The notes below the pieces were generated by a model that worked only from the letters and a program-made list of their open reading frames with translations, was not told where the DNA came from and did no database searches. This document shows, one piece after another, positions 22,477 to 35,321 of a stretch of 64,000 bases of DNA. Each line of letters begins with the position of its first letter. Within the stretch, counting starts at the first letter, position 1. The stretch covers positions 13,237,782-13,301,781 of the forward strand of contig CM041545.1 of assembly GCA_023238725.1 (NCBI GenBank), read 5' to 3'. The stretch comes from Scortum barcoo (lineage: Eukaryota > Chordata > Actinopteri > Centrarchiformes > Terapontidae). Position numbers and translations under genes: made by a program.

Positions 22477-25420
22477 ATGGTGAGCAAAGAGCCCAACCAC
22501 TTGCTCACGGGCCAAACCAACGGCAAGAGCACCTTGGCAGACAAGCTGCCCGGGACAATGACTGTGCGCTCTGTGCTGCTCAATCGGGACTCCCCAGATA
22601 TTGAGAGCCGCCTCAAGCGGCGCCGCAACCGCACCCACCAGGTCCGCTTTAAAGACCTGGAGGATGGCAGCAGCAGCAGTGGCAACAGTGGAACAGGAGA
22701 AAACAATAGCCATCAGAGGCCTGCCAAAGACTGTGACAGCCCGCATCCTCTTCGCAAACACAGCAGCAGGTCCCCCCAGCCATGGACTGACACAGGGATG
22801 GGCCAAGGACTGAGGGTCTACCTGGTCAAACCTCTGTGGTGGGGGCTGTGCGTGGGGATATGGCAAGTACTATAGAGGTGGTGGCTGCTTTCTTAGCCAG
22901 GGCCCCTCCTCATCCACTGACGCCAGGACCCACACGTCGATGCTGGGCACCTCCTCAGATTAACTCCCTAACCTTGCCAATGACACGCAAGCCCAGTACG
23001 AGCACCAGCACAGCCATCCAGACCTCCCCATGCCTGAAAAAGCCCCAGTCCCTCTCTTCCACCCACACACGTAGCCACAGTCTCGGGGATTCAGTGGGCG
23101 TGGATGGGGACGACGAACATGACTCTCAAGATGAGTACCTTACACACAACCATGTGTTGTTGCCTGGCCCCAAGGACCAGAATGGTCCTTCTGGGCCTGG
23201 GGACCGAACTGTGGTGGAACGGAGGTCTAAAGCCTTCAGGACAGACATTAAGTCAGCTGTTAGTGTGGTAAAAAACTCAAGGCACAGCTGTCCCCCTTCA
23301 GTCCTTCACAATGCCGAGCCATGTCACTGTTCCTTGGTATCCTGTCGAGATGGTCCCAAGCGTCAGGGAAGCAGCACTCCCTCAGTGGTCAGGAGGAGAA
23401 AGCGGTTGAATAGGACAACAAGTGATCCTGGAAAGGAAGTGCACTACTGTACTACTTTGACCCAGACTGAAACACCCAGTCCATTACCCTCAAATACCAA
23501 ACTCTGCACCACTCAAGTTCAAACTGATAACCAGTCCCCACCTCCAAGTTCAAAGTATTGCACCGCCCAAAGTCAAACTGAGAAACAATGCACAACTCAA
23601 ATTCAAATCACCAACTCTAGTCCAGCCCTATCTCCAAATGCTGAACAGTGCACCACTCAAATACAAACAGACTCCCCCTGTCACTCTTCTCCAAACCATC
23701 AACCTTGCACTACCCAGACACAAACGTGCAGCCCCTGTGCTTCCCCACCTCTGATATCTTCACTCAGCTCAATGCAAATTCAATCTGAGAGACCCATATC
23801 CCCGCCTGCAACTCAAGACACTCCCACTACCCAAAAAACAACTGTGCCTTACTGTACTTCTCCCCCTCCTACAAGTGCACCAACACAGACCCCTGAACAC
23901 TGCGCCAAGCCACCTTGCTCCTCTCCAGCCAAGCCAGCTTGTACCACTCCACCTCCACCCATAGAGCTGTCCATTCCTTGCTCCACTTCTGCACCTACCA
24001 TTGTCCAACACCCTATTCCCTATTATACTGTGGTGTCACCACCAACAACTCCCAGCACAGCTGTTGTTGTCTGCTCCAGTCCTTCCTCAGCTGCACCACC
24101 ACGCCCAACCCAAAACTGCACCTCCCCTATCTTAAACATAGTATCATCAGCTCCCCAAACTGCTTCCACCCCTACCCCAAGTATAACCACTAGTGTAATT
24201 CCCTTAGACCCCACTAACCATTCAACCACTCCCCGAAATGTAATGCATCAACCACCACACCATGCATTAAACAATATACCTCCTGCAAATCTAGCACCCT
24301 GCACATTTGTGACTGAAACGGCCCTGTCTTGCACCTCCATATCATATTACTCTACCACACATCCAGGCGGTCCCCATGCCCCTCACCCAAATTCTACTTC
24401 ACCTTCTTATGCCACTCTTATACAAACTGTATCTCATTGCAACATCCCATGCCAAGCTCTGCAAAATACCTCCTCTGCCAACACAGGCATAACCCCATAT
24501 TCCTCCCCAGTCCCCAAACTAAAATCTTGCACTTCTCCGCCTCCACTTGTGAAAACATATGCGTCCACTCTTCCAAATGCACAGCAGTGTGCAACACCAA
24601 CTAAAGCTGTTCCTCTGTACTCTTCCACATTTCGTGCTGCACCACCATACACACCTCCCTCTCAGGCCCCCTACAACGCTCAGGATAAAAGGGGCATTCG
24701 ACTTCCTCCTCCTCCCCCACCACCTCCTCCTTACACACCGCGTAAAAAGGGAAATGATCCACCAGGTCCTGCAATCCGAACACCCATGCTCAGGGCAGAC
24801 AGCAGGAGCAGCAAGAAAGATAAAGACAGGGAGAAGGAGAAAAAGGAAGATATAAAATGTACAGACTCACCCAAGCTCTGTGAGAGAGCCAGCTCTCTGA
24901 AGCACAGAGCTCAAAGTCCGCCAGTTTCTGTGATGAAGGGAGAGAAGCAGTCCTCCTCCTCCTCTCCTGCCAAGGCCTGTTTTAAGCCCAGCTGTCTCAG
25001 CTCAGCCCAGGCTCAGCTTGGGGCACTACACAAAATGCTCTGCTCAGGAGCCAATGCCAGGCCCAACACCCCCAACAGCCAACACCCTCTCCCTCCGAAC
25101 CAGCAGGGTTGCTCTGGTGCCAGGGGCTGCTCTGCTTCTGGGGAGCGACCTACAGCTGGACCCCTGACTGCCACCCAAGCTGACACACTAAGACAGGTCC
25201 AGGAAATTCTGGGAGGGTTGGTGTCTGGGGCCAGGTGTAAATTGGACCCAGCCAGGGTGACAGAAAAGCTCTTGAGTCCCAACGGACCCCTGCACGATAT
25301 TCGTAGCCTGCAGAACCAGCTCCACAGCCTGGAGGGGGTCCTGGAGACCAGCCAGAACACCATTAAGGTCCTGCTGGATGTCATTCAAGACCTTGAGAAG
25401 AAGGAAGCCGAGAGAGACGG
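22477..25420 (+). CDS. INSYN2-family coding exon 1 (large; contains a frame break)
   Basis: Translation starts at MVSKEPNHLLTGQ, chosen because INSYN2A starts MVSKD. The first frame stays open to a stop at 22873-22875. The continuing frame is open from 22791, after a TGA at 22788-22790, to the donor GTGAGG at 25421. Homology on both sides (QVRFKD before, IQTSPCLKK after) shows one protein, so a net gain of one base, or an equivalent change, is needed between 22791 and 22875. The exon holds the basic/RFKD motif, the LC8-like motif array, a polyproline run, a Lys/Glu-rich segment (24811-24860) and a C-terminal helix likely to form a coiled coil. Confidence 0.88.
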
Positions 25421-28400
25421 GTGAGGCAATATTTCATTTTGGTGGGACAGTTTACATTGAGAGAATGACAAGGTGATGTCTGCACACTGATGCCAAACCA
25501 CAAATCTATTTCAATCGATAATGGTTTGATCTCAGTCAGATGACTGTCAGGTGCATATTATATTACTTAATAGTATGTATACCATATTACTTTAAGATTA
25601 TAAGATTATCAACATCCAACTGCTGACATTAGTTGCTCCAAGGGCTTCTCAAAGTAGATTTCAATTAGTCAGCCAATTGACAGAGTTGGGCTGCCAAAGC
25701 AGAGGGCTCTGGCAAAAAAAAATACAGGACATCAACTGTGTATTTTTACCGTTTATTGATCTTTTCTTCAAACTGGACTTTCTGGATCGAGTTAATTTTT
25801 TTTAACAAGGTCACTTCATTGTCTCAGCGGGGGTCCTGATACAGATGGCCAACAGTATTATCTTGCAAAAAAAGCTGACCCTGGCTCACTTTGTCACAAT
25901 GCAGTGCAGCTTTATCTGGCTCTGCTTCGGCCAGTCAAATACCTTCACAATCTCACCAACTGAAACAACACACTCACACCAATGCAGCCCCTTGTGTAAG
26001 ATCAGAGACAAAAGCTAATGTCTTGGGGAGGCTCACTGCACACAGTTTAGTCACACAGTAACCACGTAACAATAATGTGATTGGACAGCGAAAGTGATCT
26101 TTACTGAACTGATGTGAGAACTGTTCTAAGCTCAGTTCACACAAAATGATCTTAACCATGTGTTTCTGGTGCTCACATTGAAAAGTCAAGGATATCCTGG
26201 CTCTGGAGAGGGTTTAGTATGAGGATTGACTCTCACATAAGTTGGCCTAAGTGTGACTATTCCTGGGTCAACTTATATCACATTTCACATTGGCTAAACA
26301 GAACAGAAAGGCTAAACAGTTAACCCAAATGTTTGATTTAAGAATTTCATATCACTGGATAGATAACCCAGGATCACAATATTGTTTTTTTCACTACATG
26401 TCCAAGGTAGTGTTAATAGTAGTGTGAAATGTTGCATTGCCCAGGGTTAAATCAAGGGTTTTGAAAAGGGTTTGTCTGGGTTTAAATGTAGTGTGAAAGC
26501 CCTGGGCCAAAAGAGGAGCTATCCCACATTTGAAGTTATAAATGTGAAATGACTGGAAGCCGCAGGCTAATGGAGCTGTAAACCCAGGGCTAACGGGGGC
26601 TCTCAGCCCAGGGCCAAGTGTAGTGTGAAAAGCCATCTGGTAATCTGTGGGCAACTTTAACATCCAGTCTTCTGTTAACCCTCATTAAATTAAAAAAAAT
26701 CAGATAGAGAGACAGAGAGTACACAGGAAGGGAGAGCAGAACAAACAGTGAGACTACGTAAATCATGAGTGCCTGGTATTTTGGAGACCTGGAAAGTAAA
26801 TGTCAGCATGTAGCCTAAGTGCCTGCTGTTTTATTCCCAGACAGTTAATTTCTCAAGTGAGAATCTGGTTCTCTCCGCACAAAAACAAACGAGGGACAGA
26901 CAAGATAATGTGATCATAACTTTGACTAAAATGTTGCCTTCTCTCTCCTGGAATGGAGTAGACAAGTGGGTTGTTGTGGGCAGATTATTTATAAAAAACG
27001 GGAATATCCACAACCCAGTGGTAAAAACCACACTGCATCATCTGCTGGGAATATTACGGATAGATGGTTGTTGTGCCTAAGCTTTGCTGTGATGCAGCTC
27101 CTCTATTTATAGCCAATCCCAGCGTTGTAAGCATTGTAAATACTTTGGCAACAAAGCTGTGTGGACAGAACACAATGTAAATTTGGTGGGAATGTGAAAG
27201 CAAGGGAGAAAGAAGTGGCTGAAACAGCGGGTGAGCAACAGACAGGGAAAAAGAAATACCAGATTGAGTGGAAGACAGAAGGCACGCGGAGCGTCTGTAG
27301 TTATTTTTATGAAGTCTCATGTCAGTCAAGCAACTCTCGATCTCAGTCTCGATGTGCTTGGAGAACTGATGTCATGTCAGGCCACAGGGAGCGGCTCGGG
27401 AGCTAGGTTTCACCCATTTTGCAGCAGCTCTCTCCTTATGCATGTATGCAGCAGGCAGGGACAGATAGAGATCGCGTTTGGCTGTCATCATGTTGGTGGT
27501 TTCAGATGCGCCATGCCTCTTAGTGTAAACCCTTTACCATTCTCATCAAGTCTTTAATTAATCTTCTTCCTACATTGTAAGCTGCTTAGCAATTTCTCCT
27601 GCCTTATCGCACCGAAATAGTACAAGATGTGGGGAAGAGAGAACTCTTCTTGGATGGGAAATGATAAACACGGACGGATGTGTGTCTATGAATCCATGGA
27701 AAGCCTTGACTGATATCTGAGCAGCATAATCCAAATCACACACTAATACCAACACTATATTTTGTAGATGTTTGAACATGTGACTGTGCTGCTTCTGCCT
27801 CATAAAGTGACGTATCTTGCGTGTTCTAGTATAAGAATTCAGTGACGGGGTTTTGTCTAATGCATGCAGACTTGACTTTTACCTCATAAGCATTATTTTA
27901 TGCCCGGAGTGATATAGTGACTCATGGTTTACGTAACAGCCCGAGCCTATTGGAAGGGGTATCATTCATTAAAAAATGATCAGGGGTGATTTCAGAGAGG
28001 AGATTGTATATTTGCAGGCATGTGTGCGCCAGAGATTTGGTTCAGTGAGGGAAAGGATAACCTGAATATGTCTCACACAAGCACACACACACAAAACATC
28101 ACTCTTTTACCCCTGATATGTCATCTCTGTGCTTTTCAACAGAAGACATTCCTACAGGACCGGACAGGACATTGAGAATTGTGGGACCTGCAGGGACTGT
28201 GCCTGCATCATCTACAGGTATGTGTCCTCCTGTGAGCGTGAATTTCTGCAGATTTATCGCCCGTTGTACATGTGAGCAGTGAGAGCGCAGTGCGTGTCTT
28301 GGTGCACGGTTATGTGCATCACGCTGTCATTTTGAATCACATCAGTTTTGGGAGTTCAGTTTTATGGCTTGGTAGGATTGTCGTTCTGCTCTGTGTGACA

Positions 28401-31400
28401 GCACAGCCGGATGCAACACTTTGAGTATGGCCACTCATTGCACAAACATTGCTGCAGGTTTGATCACCAAACACAGTTATAAGAGATTTATTAAGACTTA
28501 TCAGACGCACTCTCTCATGCTCCCTCTCTCAGATTTAATGAGGTGAACAACACAACACAGACTTAAGACGTGCTGCACCCGTGTGCCCACTTGGTTTCCT
28601 CCCTCCCCCTCTGCTCCTCTCATTTTTCTACTCCCCTTATCTCTCTTTTACACACACAGATGCACACAGTGTCAAACACACAAACATACACACAGAGTTA
28701 CTGCATAATCGTTCTGCTGCGAGATTTGAATTGAAATCAATCAATTAACAAACAGGATTTCACACTTTGCAGGAGGGTGAAGAAAGGCAAAAAGAAAAGT
28801 GTGGATTGCTATGAAATTGAAATCCCTGTCTTTTAGTTGTAAATGTCAAAATTGCAAAAAAAAAAAAAAAAAAAGGATTATTGGTGGAAGAAGCAAATCT
28901 TGCAGTGGCAAGAGAGGAGGGATAAAATGCAGGATGCTTACATGCACAAATATAGTTTGATGATCACTGTATTGGTAAAGCTAGACACATGAAATAGTTT
29001 CCTTTTTTGTGATTAAGGTTCTTATTGAACTTTTTGACAGAATTTAATTACTATGATTTTCTGTTTGTACCATATTTGATACATCTGGCTTTTGGTAATT
29101 TAATTATCTAAATTAATATTGGGGATTTTCGACAAAATAAAAGTACAAAATATGCAGTCTTTGGCAACTATGCAGCTTCAGTCAACTAACTGTGTATCTT
29201 AAAATACTGGTAAGGTCAAAATATCACCACAACTTTCTCAAGCTTGGTGAGGCAGCCATCTTGAATTTGATCCCTCTACTTCCTGCATTACACTGTCAGT
29301 CCACTAGGGAGCAGTTACCGTGTCAGATTGCATAAAAGAAGGTTGACAGGTAATTTGATCAGGTTGTTATTGATCTCGTTGGTGATTCAGCGGTCCCAGA
29401 AGCTCGTGTATCAAATATAATACGAATAGCATTATGGGTTAAGGCAGAGCTCTGGTTATTAAAACCTTCATGTAAACACCTTAGAGGGGTCAAATTATAT
29501 CATAAATCTCAGGAAGCGTAACTCAATTAACAGGCCAAGACTTATCATCAGTCTTTTTAATTGTGGACTTGGAGCTGTGAAATGTGCCGCGTACACACCT
29601 AAGACTGATTACTCTCAGTGATTTGATTGTGGATGCTCATCTTCTCACTCATTTCTTATTTATTATTCTGTAGTGCTAATAAGGTCTTTCCTGTAGCTAC
29701 GAAACATCCTCGCGATTAACCTGATTATCAAACAAATGATATTATAGCTGAAGTTTAAATGACTGTAAACCACATGAATAATTTAATCGAACTATTACCC
29801 TAATCTGGTTACTTTTAGTAATTTATTTATAGCGTGCGTGCAGATTTCCTCATTCAGGAAACAGAGAGAAGAAGAAAAAGAACAGTCGATAGGGGAGAAA
29901 AGCAAAAACATCTGTGAGAAAAGATCTGAGATTTGGAAAGGGAACAAGAGGGAGAGAGCATAAAGAAAACGATTCATTCAGAAACTAAGTACAGCTTCAT
30001 CTTGAAAGATCAGAATATTACTACGAGCGATAGTTCCTCATCTTGAAGAAAGGGAATGAAAAAATACAGATGAGGAAGTAAAGATAAGTTATTCTTCAGG
30101 TATACTGTACTGTATCATCATGTGTTTTTCTCATCTGTGGCTGTTCTGAAATATTACACTTAATATTACGCTGCTCAGTCGACATCCCAAGCCACTGTTT
30201 TATGGCCAGGTGGGGACTTATGACTCAATCGACCTGTCGAGTCGACATGCTTCTTTCATGTGTGACAAGAGGATTTTCCTGCTTTGAAAGGGGAGGAGAT
30301 TTTCTTTTCTTTGAGGCTCAAGTTGAGCTGAGTTTAAAAAGAGAATTTGGCAGCGATAGAGAGAAAAGGTGTTGGGAGGGAGGGGAGGGGGTAAAAAAAA
30401 AAAAAAAAAAGATAAAGTGAAGCCTGAAAAGGAGTGAGTGATGGAAAAGCCATAAAATCTGACAGGACAGATTCCATCAATTAAAAAAGCCTCTTGAAGA
30501 GGTTTTAGCCCTCAAAGAAAAGCACAACTCAGCACACCACACGGTATCAATCAAGCTGAAAGGCTAAGACAGGAGTTTATTTAGAAAATTGAAAATCTTA
30601 TATTTGCCGTCACACAGCAGACCACTGAAATTTGACCTGAGTAAATCTAATGTCAGAGAACTGTATTTTAAAGCTGCTATAATCAGTGTATAAACAAAAC
30701 GATCAAAGCTCTCTTTTTGTTGTATTTGACCACCGCAGGCAGCTGTTTTCAGGAGGTTATAAATAAATACAATAGTACATTATATATTACATATGACCGA
30801 ATACTGCACTCTGAATGGATAGAAAGGATATCTGAATTTTTATGGTAATATTTATATTTTTCATCTGGGCATTGTCCCATGATAGACGCAGTTTTAGTTT
30901 CTTAAATTATGTGCTATACTCAGTGCAATACTAAATTAAAATTTCCTGTTTGTTCTATTTCGACTATTAAGAGAGAGTCTCACATTTTTTGTTTAGACTC
31001 AATTCTGGCTTACTTGTTTTCTTTTTTGAAGATAATGTTCTAATACAAAGTATGCATTATGTACATGATTAGAATATTAGATTTTCTTGCATATTTTGCA
31101 GAAAGCTACACATATACTGTAAGCTACATCCAATTATAATAAGTTATTTATAATTTAATAACTTTATTAATCCATTTAATTATATGCACAAATACTTTTT
31201 AAATAATCTAAACAAATTACATCCCTAGTTTTCAATTTTGTATGGGAATATGTGTGAGCATTACAACTTCAAATAAGTCCTAGAAGAAAATGCAGTGCAT
31301 AATAATATCATGCATGAATGCATTTGTTTTTTGTCATTTACAAAAACCTAAAAGGAAAACTAAATCAAAGTTTAAAATAGGTAATGCATTTCTTTTAAAA

Positions 31401-34125
31401 ATATAGAAAAAAAACAATGTTACTGTTGTACAAAGCTTTTATGTGTATGTGTGTAAGTGTGTCTTTGTGTGTTTGCACACAGGGCTTTGTTCTCCAGTTG
31501 CTCAGGACGTCTTTCGGGGCAAACCTGCAAAAATGCTAATGATACTTTGTCCGTGCAAACGTAGATACTAGTGGCTACAGAACGTAACATTTTGTACTTT
31601 TTGCACCCAACCAAGACTCACAAATAAGCACTTCATTTGTTCTGGTTTTTAAGGGTCTAACATTACAGGACGAATAATGCATTATGTATCTCATGTTATT
31701 TATCCGGCACCAGTGGCACATTAACTGCATGTTAATGCATAAATCTGATTGTGTGGCCATGCAGGACTGTTAATTACGGAGTGGGGTTGTGATTTTCTCC
31801 TTGTTATCCTTTTTGCTAATGGCGAATGGGGCGCATGGAACAAAGTAGAGAGGAGGTCCAACAAGGAACTGTTGTGCTTAATCCCTGTGGAGTGTGCGGA
31901 GACGGCAGCCTAATCAGATCTGTACTCTGCTGCTTTATCTCTGCTGCTGCTCTGTCTATTGCTCGATCACGCATAGCGCTGGAGGAGCTCGATGGGCTGC
32001 TACTCTGAGATGGATTAATGACTCGCTGGACCATACGTTTTCAGCTCAACTATGAGTCCACTAAGAGTTTTCCTTTTTTTTTCCACATTTTTTTTCAAAC
32101 ACAATCCGTCATCGCCTTCACTGAACAGCAGATAATTGAGAAAAAAAGGTTGCTGAGGAAGCATTCTTGCTCTCTCTCTCTTTCCTGCTGGCTGACTGTT
32201 ATCTGCGGGGATGCCACTCATGCTTGTTTGATATCTGTACTGTGGCCTCGTTTCACACTCGTATTGTTTTCTCTGTATTCCTCTCATTTACAGCCTGTGC
32301 TGACTCTTTTAAGCATCCTGTTTTGTCAATGAATGCCTCTCAGTGATATGCATATGCGTGCCAGGCGCGGTGGTGGCGGTGGTCGGGTGGAGGATTCCTC
32401 TACCAAGCGTCCAAGACTCGTAGGACGTAGGCTATAGACTGATCCATTGGGAGGCCTTGAGACGAACATTTTGTGACAGCGCCTACAGTAACAACTCATC
32501 ACTCGCCATTCTCACCACATACCCATCATGAATCAACACTTCCTGACGCACATCTCCCCTGACATGGCATCGCACGTCAGGACTGGATACTCGCACGCTG
32601 CCCTTCGATTGCGATAGACCAGAGAGTGAGTTGGTGGAGCATAAGAGACTCTGGGGACCGGGCGCAGGGAAGGAAATTGGGGTGACTCCTCACGTATCTC
32701 AACATCTCCAATTTTTTCCACCCCTCCCGCCGCGTATCCCTCATTCCCTCTCTTCCTCTTTTTAACAAACGCCTAACTCTAGTGTGCAGTGAAATATTCA
32801 TCCACATTAAAAATTAATCACAGCGGCTTTAAGAGATTTTAAAAAGTAATAATAGTGTTAAAGGAGACCTGGAGACATCTCTGGCTTGGTGTGGGTGAAG
32901 GAAGGCTGCCAGACACGTTTGTCCGATGGATTCCCACGATGGAGCAGCACCGCATGTCTTGCATGGCTAAACAGGCAGTATAATGTAGAGTGATACGTTT
33001 CTGAGTGAATTAATTAATTACGTTAAAAAAAGATTCGAAACAATGTGCTGGGAAATAACATAGATACCAGTTTTCTGTACATGTAAGTCAAGGGAATATG
33101 GAGAATTCGCACTCTAAAGTGCAGAGTCTGGTAGAACAATGTATAGTGTCTTTGCTGCCACTCAAGACAGGGTTAGGAGCTGTGGGATGTGGTGCATGGA
33201 GGCCTCATTCACACCACTCCTGCCCTCTATAATGTGCTTCTGTCTACTTCCCTGTCTCCAGAGTGCTACTTCTCAGCTTGGGCTCACGTTTCCTTTCACC
33301 GCCTTTGATTCGCTTTCTCATGCGGCCCAGAAGGGCATAGAAGTCCAAATCAAATGCTCTCCGCACGGTTCCAACACTGGCCCACAGCTACTGACAGCTT
33401 CTCATTGTCCTGGTTTTATCCAGAGGAATATGGTTCTCTACAGACATCAGAAAGAGGTGCCTTTTTCCAGTAGATTGCTTGTGTCACTTCCTCTGCTTCC
33501 ACCCCACCCCCCCCCACTTCTCCGTTTTTCTGCACTTTGAATATAAATACATTTCACACCTAAATGGGGATGAGCAGAAGTGGTGCAAACTCGCAGCTCT
33601 GGATTGGGTACGGGAGCCGCAGGAAAGAGGGGTGAGAGCAGCGTCAGAGAGGAGGTGAGTAGGAAAGATTGCCTAACCCTAACCCTCCGCAGCCAAATGA
33701 ACCAGAACCCGAGGTGTTTCTGTGCACAGTTTATTCAGGGAAACCAACATCTGCACTATACATACAGTGTGCAACTGAGCAGAGACTCCAAAATAAATCT
33801 GTGCCTTGGTGTGCGCACATTTAGCTGAGCTCCTCCGAAACACAGTGATGTGTGAGCAAATTATAGATGAACTTCTCATGTTCACGGTCACAGAGATATT
33901 TCTGAACCTGTATCCAGCCTCCAGCCATTCATTAAACATTGACAATTCTCTGCCATTATCATAACAGGGAGTGAAAAAACCTGACTGAATAGAATATGAA
34001 ATGAATTCCCAGGAAAATACAGAGGTTAAGAGGGAAGGAGGAGAGGGAAAATGCATCTGTGTTTGAAGAAGCAACAAAGCAAATGAGACAGAAAGAAGAA
34101 ACAGAGCAAAGTGTATTACAGTGAC

Positions 34126-34166
<41 letters not shown>

Positions 34167-35254
34167 CAGGAGAGAAGACGTTCTGATTGTTCCAATTCAC
34201 GTTACCTTGAAATGAACCACAACCACAATCTATCCCTTTAAAGTGTCTATGATCAATATTTTTATATTTAACTTTGTATCAGATGACAAAGTAAAAACAG
34301 CGTGATAATGTAAAACGTGTCGCTCATAGCAATGAACCCAAGTCTTCAGCTTCTCTCAGCCGATTGTTCAGCTATCCAGCCCACAACTTTGCTCTCCCAT
34401 TGTCGTATACGGCAGCCGTTTTTGAAGAAAAGGCTCTAAAAAGCAACGACCTGCTCAGCACCAAACAGCAGACAGACAATTATTTTTTCAATCATTTGTA
34501 GGAAGATGCTTTGTAGCAAAATTATTGCCTGGATTATTTTCCCCAGCCGCATTTCTTCGAGAGTAGGAGGCGCTATGTGACTCATGGGGAAGTTGTCGGG
34601 GTGGATGATGACTGTGATGCTGCAGACCAGCATTCGAATCCTGAGTCCTGCAAGTGTTTATAGAGCTAGGCAACAAAAAGCACTTTGGTTTGGGTTGGAG
34701 AAGAATCGTGAAAATGTAAATATATATAACCAAAACTGCAGTCTTCCCTCAGTCATAACCAAGTACTGTGGGTGTAAAGATGTAAACATAAAAAGTGTTG
34801 CAAGTGTGTTGCACGAGCAGATATGGTAGGGAAAACAAATGAAGTGCATTGTCTTTTACTGATGCGTTGTGCATTAACATTTCACAACTTGTCAAATACG
34901 GTTTTAACAAAGCACTCTCATGTTATATTAATAGAAAATGCAACCTGGGTGGTGTAATGTTTTCCACAAACATACAGTATCTGCTGCTGCAAATTAGTTG
35001 CACATGAATGTAATTTCTGGGAGACAGCGTTGCATTTCCTGTAAATCCCTTATGCGTGGGCTTGCAATCCCACACACGAAAGGTAGACCATTTCTAGAGG
35101 TATTAAGATAAGATAAGCCTTTAGTGAAGTGGAGGCAATTACAGAGTGGAAATACATTAAATAGGTGTTCCAGCCAGAAATAGTATCAAATTGAGGGCTG
35201 ATACAATGAAAAATACAAGAACTATCTAAAACAAATAAATTCTAAATACTGTGG

Positions 35255-35321
<67 letters not shown>

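Noticed and set aside
22772..22777. Indel in the C6 run as the cause of the insyn2 frame break
   Set aside because: The continuing frame has a TGA at 22788-22790, after this run, so the shift must be downstream.
22408..22866. 152-codon minus-strand open frame opposite the insyn2 start
   Set aside because: It mirrors a GC-rich coding exon on the plus strand, and no domain or splice evidence supports it.
22816..22877. Possible 53- or 62-base micro-introns (GT at 22816 or 22825 to AG at 22877) that would fix the insyn2 frame
   Set aside because: They are shorter than normal vertebrate introns and the donors (GTCTAC, GTCAAA) are poor. A one-base error or indel is simpler.
33139..33540. 133-codon plus-strand open frame
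   Set aside because: No recognisable domain, within an insyn2 intron, and a length expected by chance in this much sequence.
33673..33686. Telomere-like CCTAACCCTAACCC
   Set aside because: Only about two repeat units, so not evidence of an interstitial telomere.
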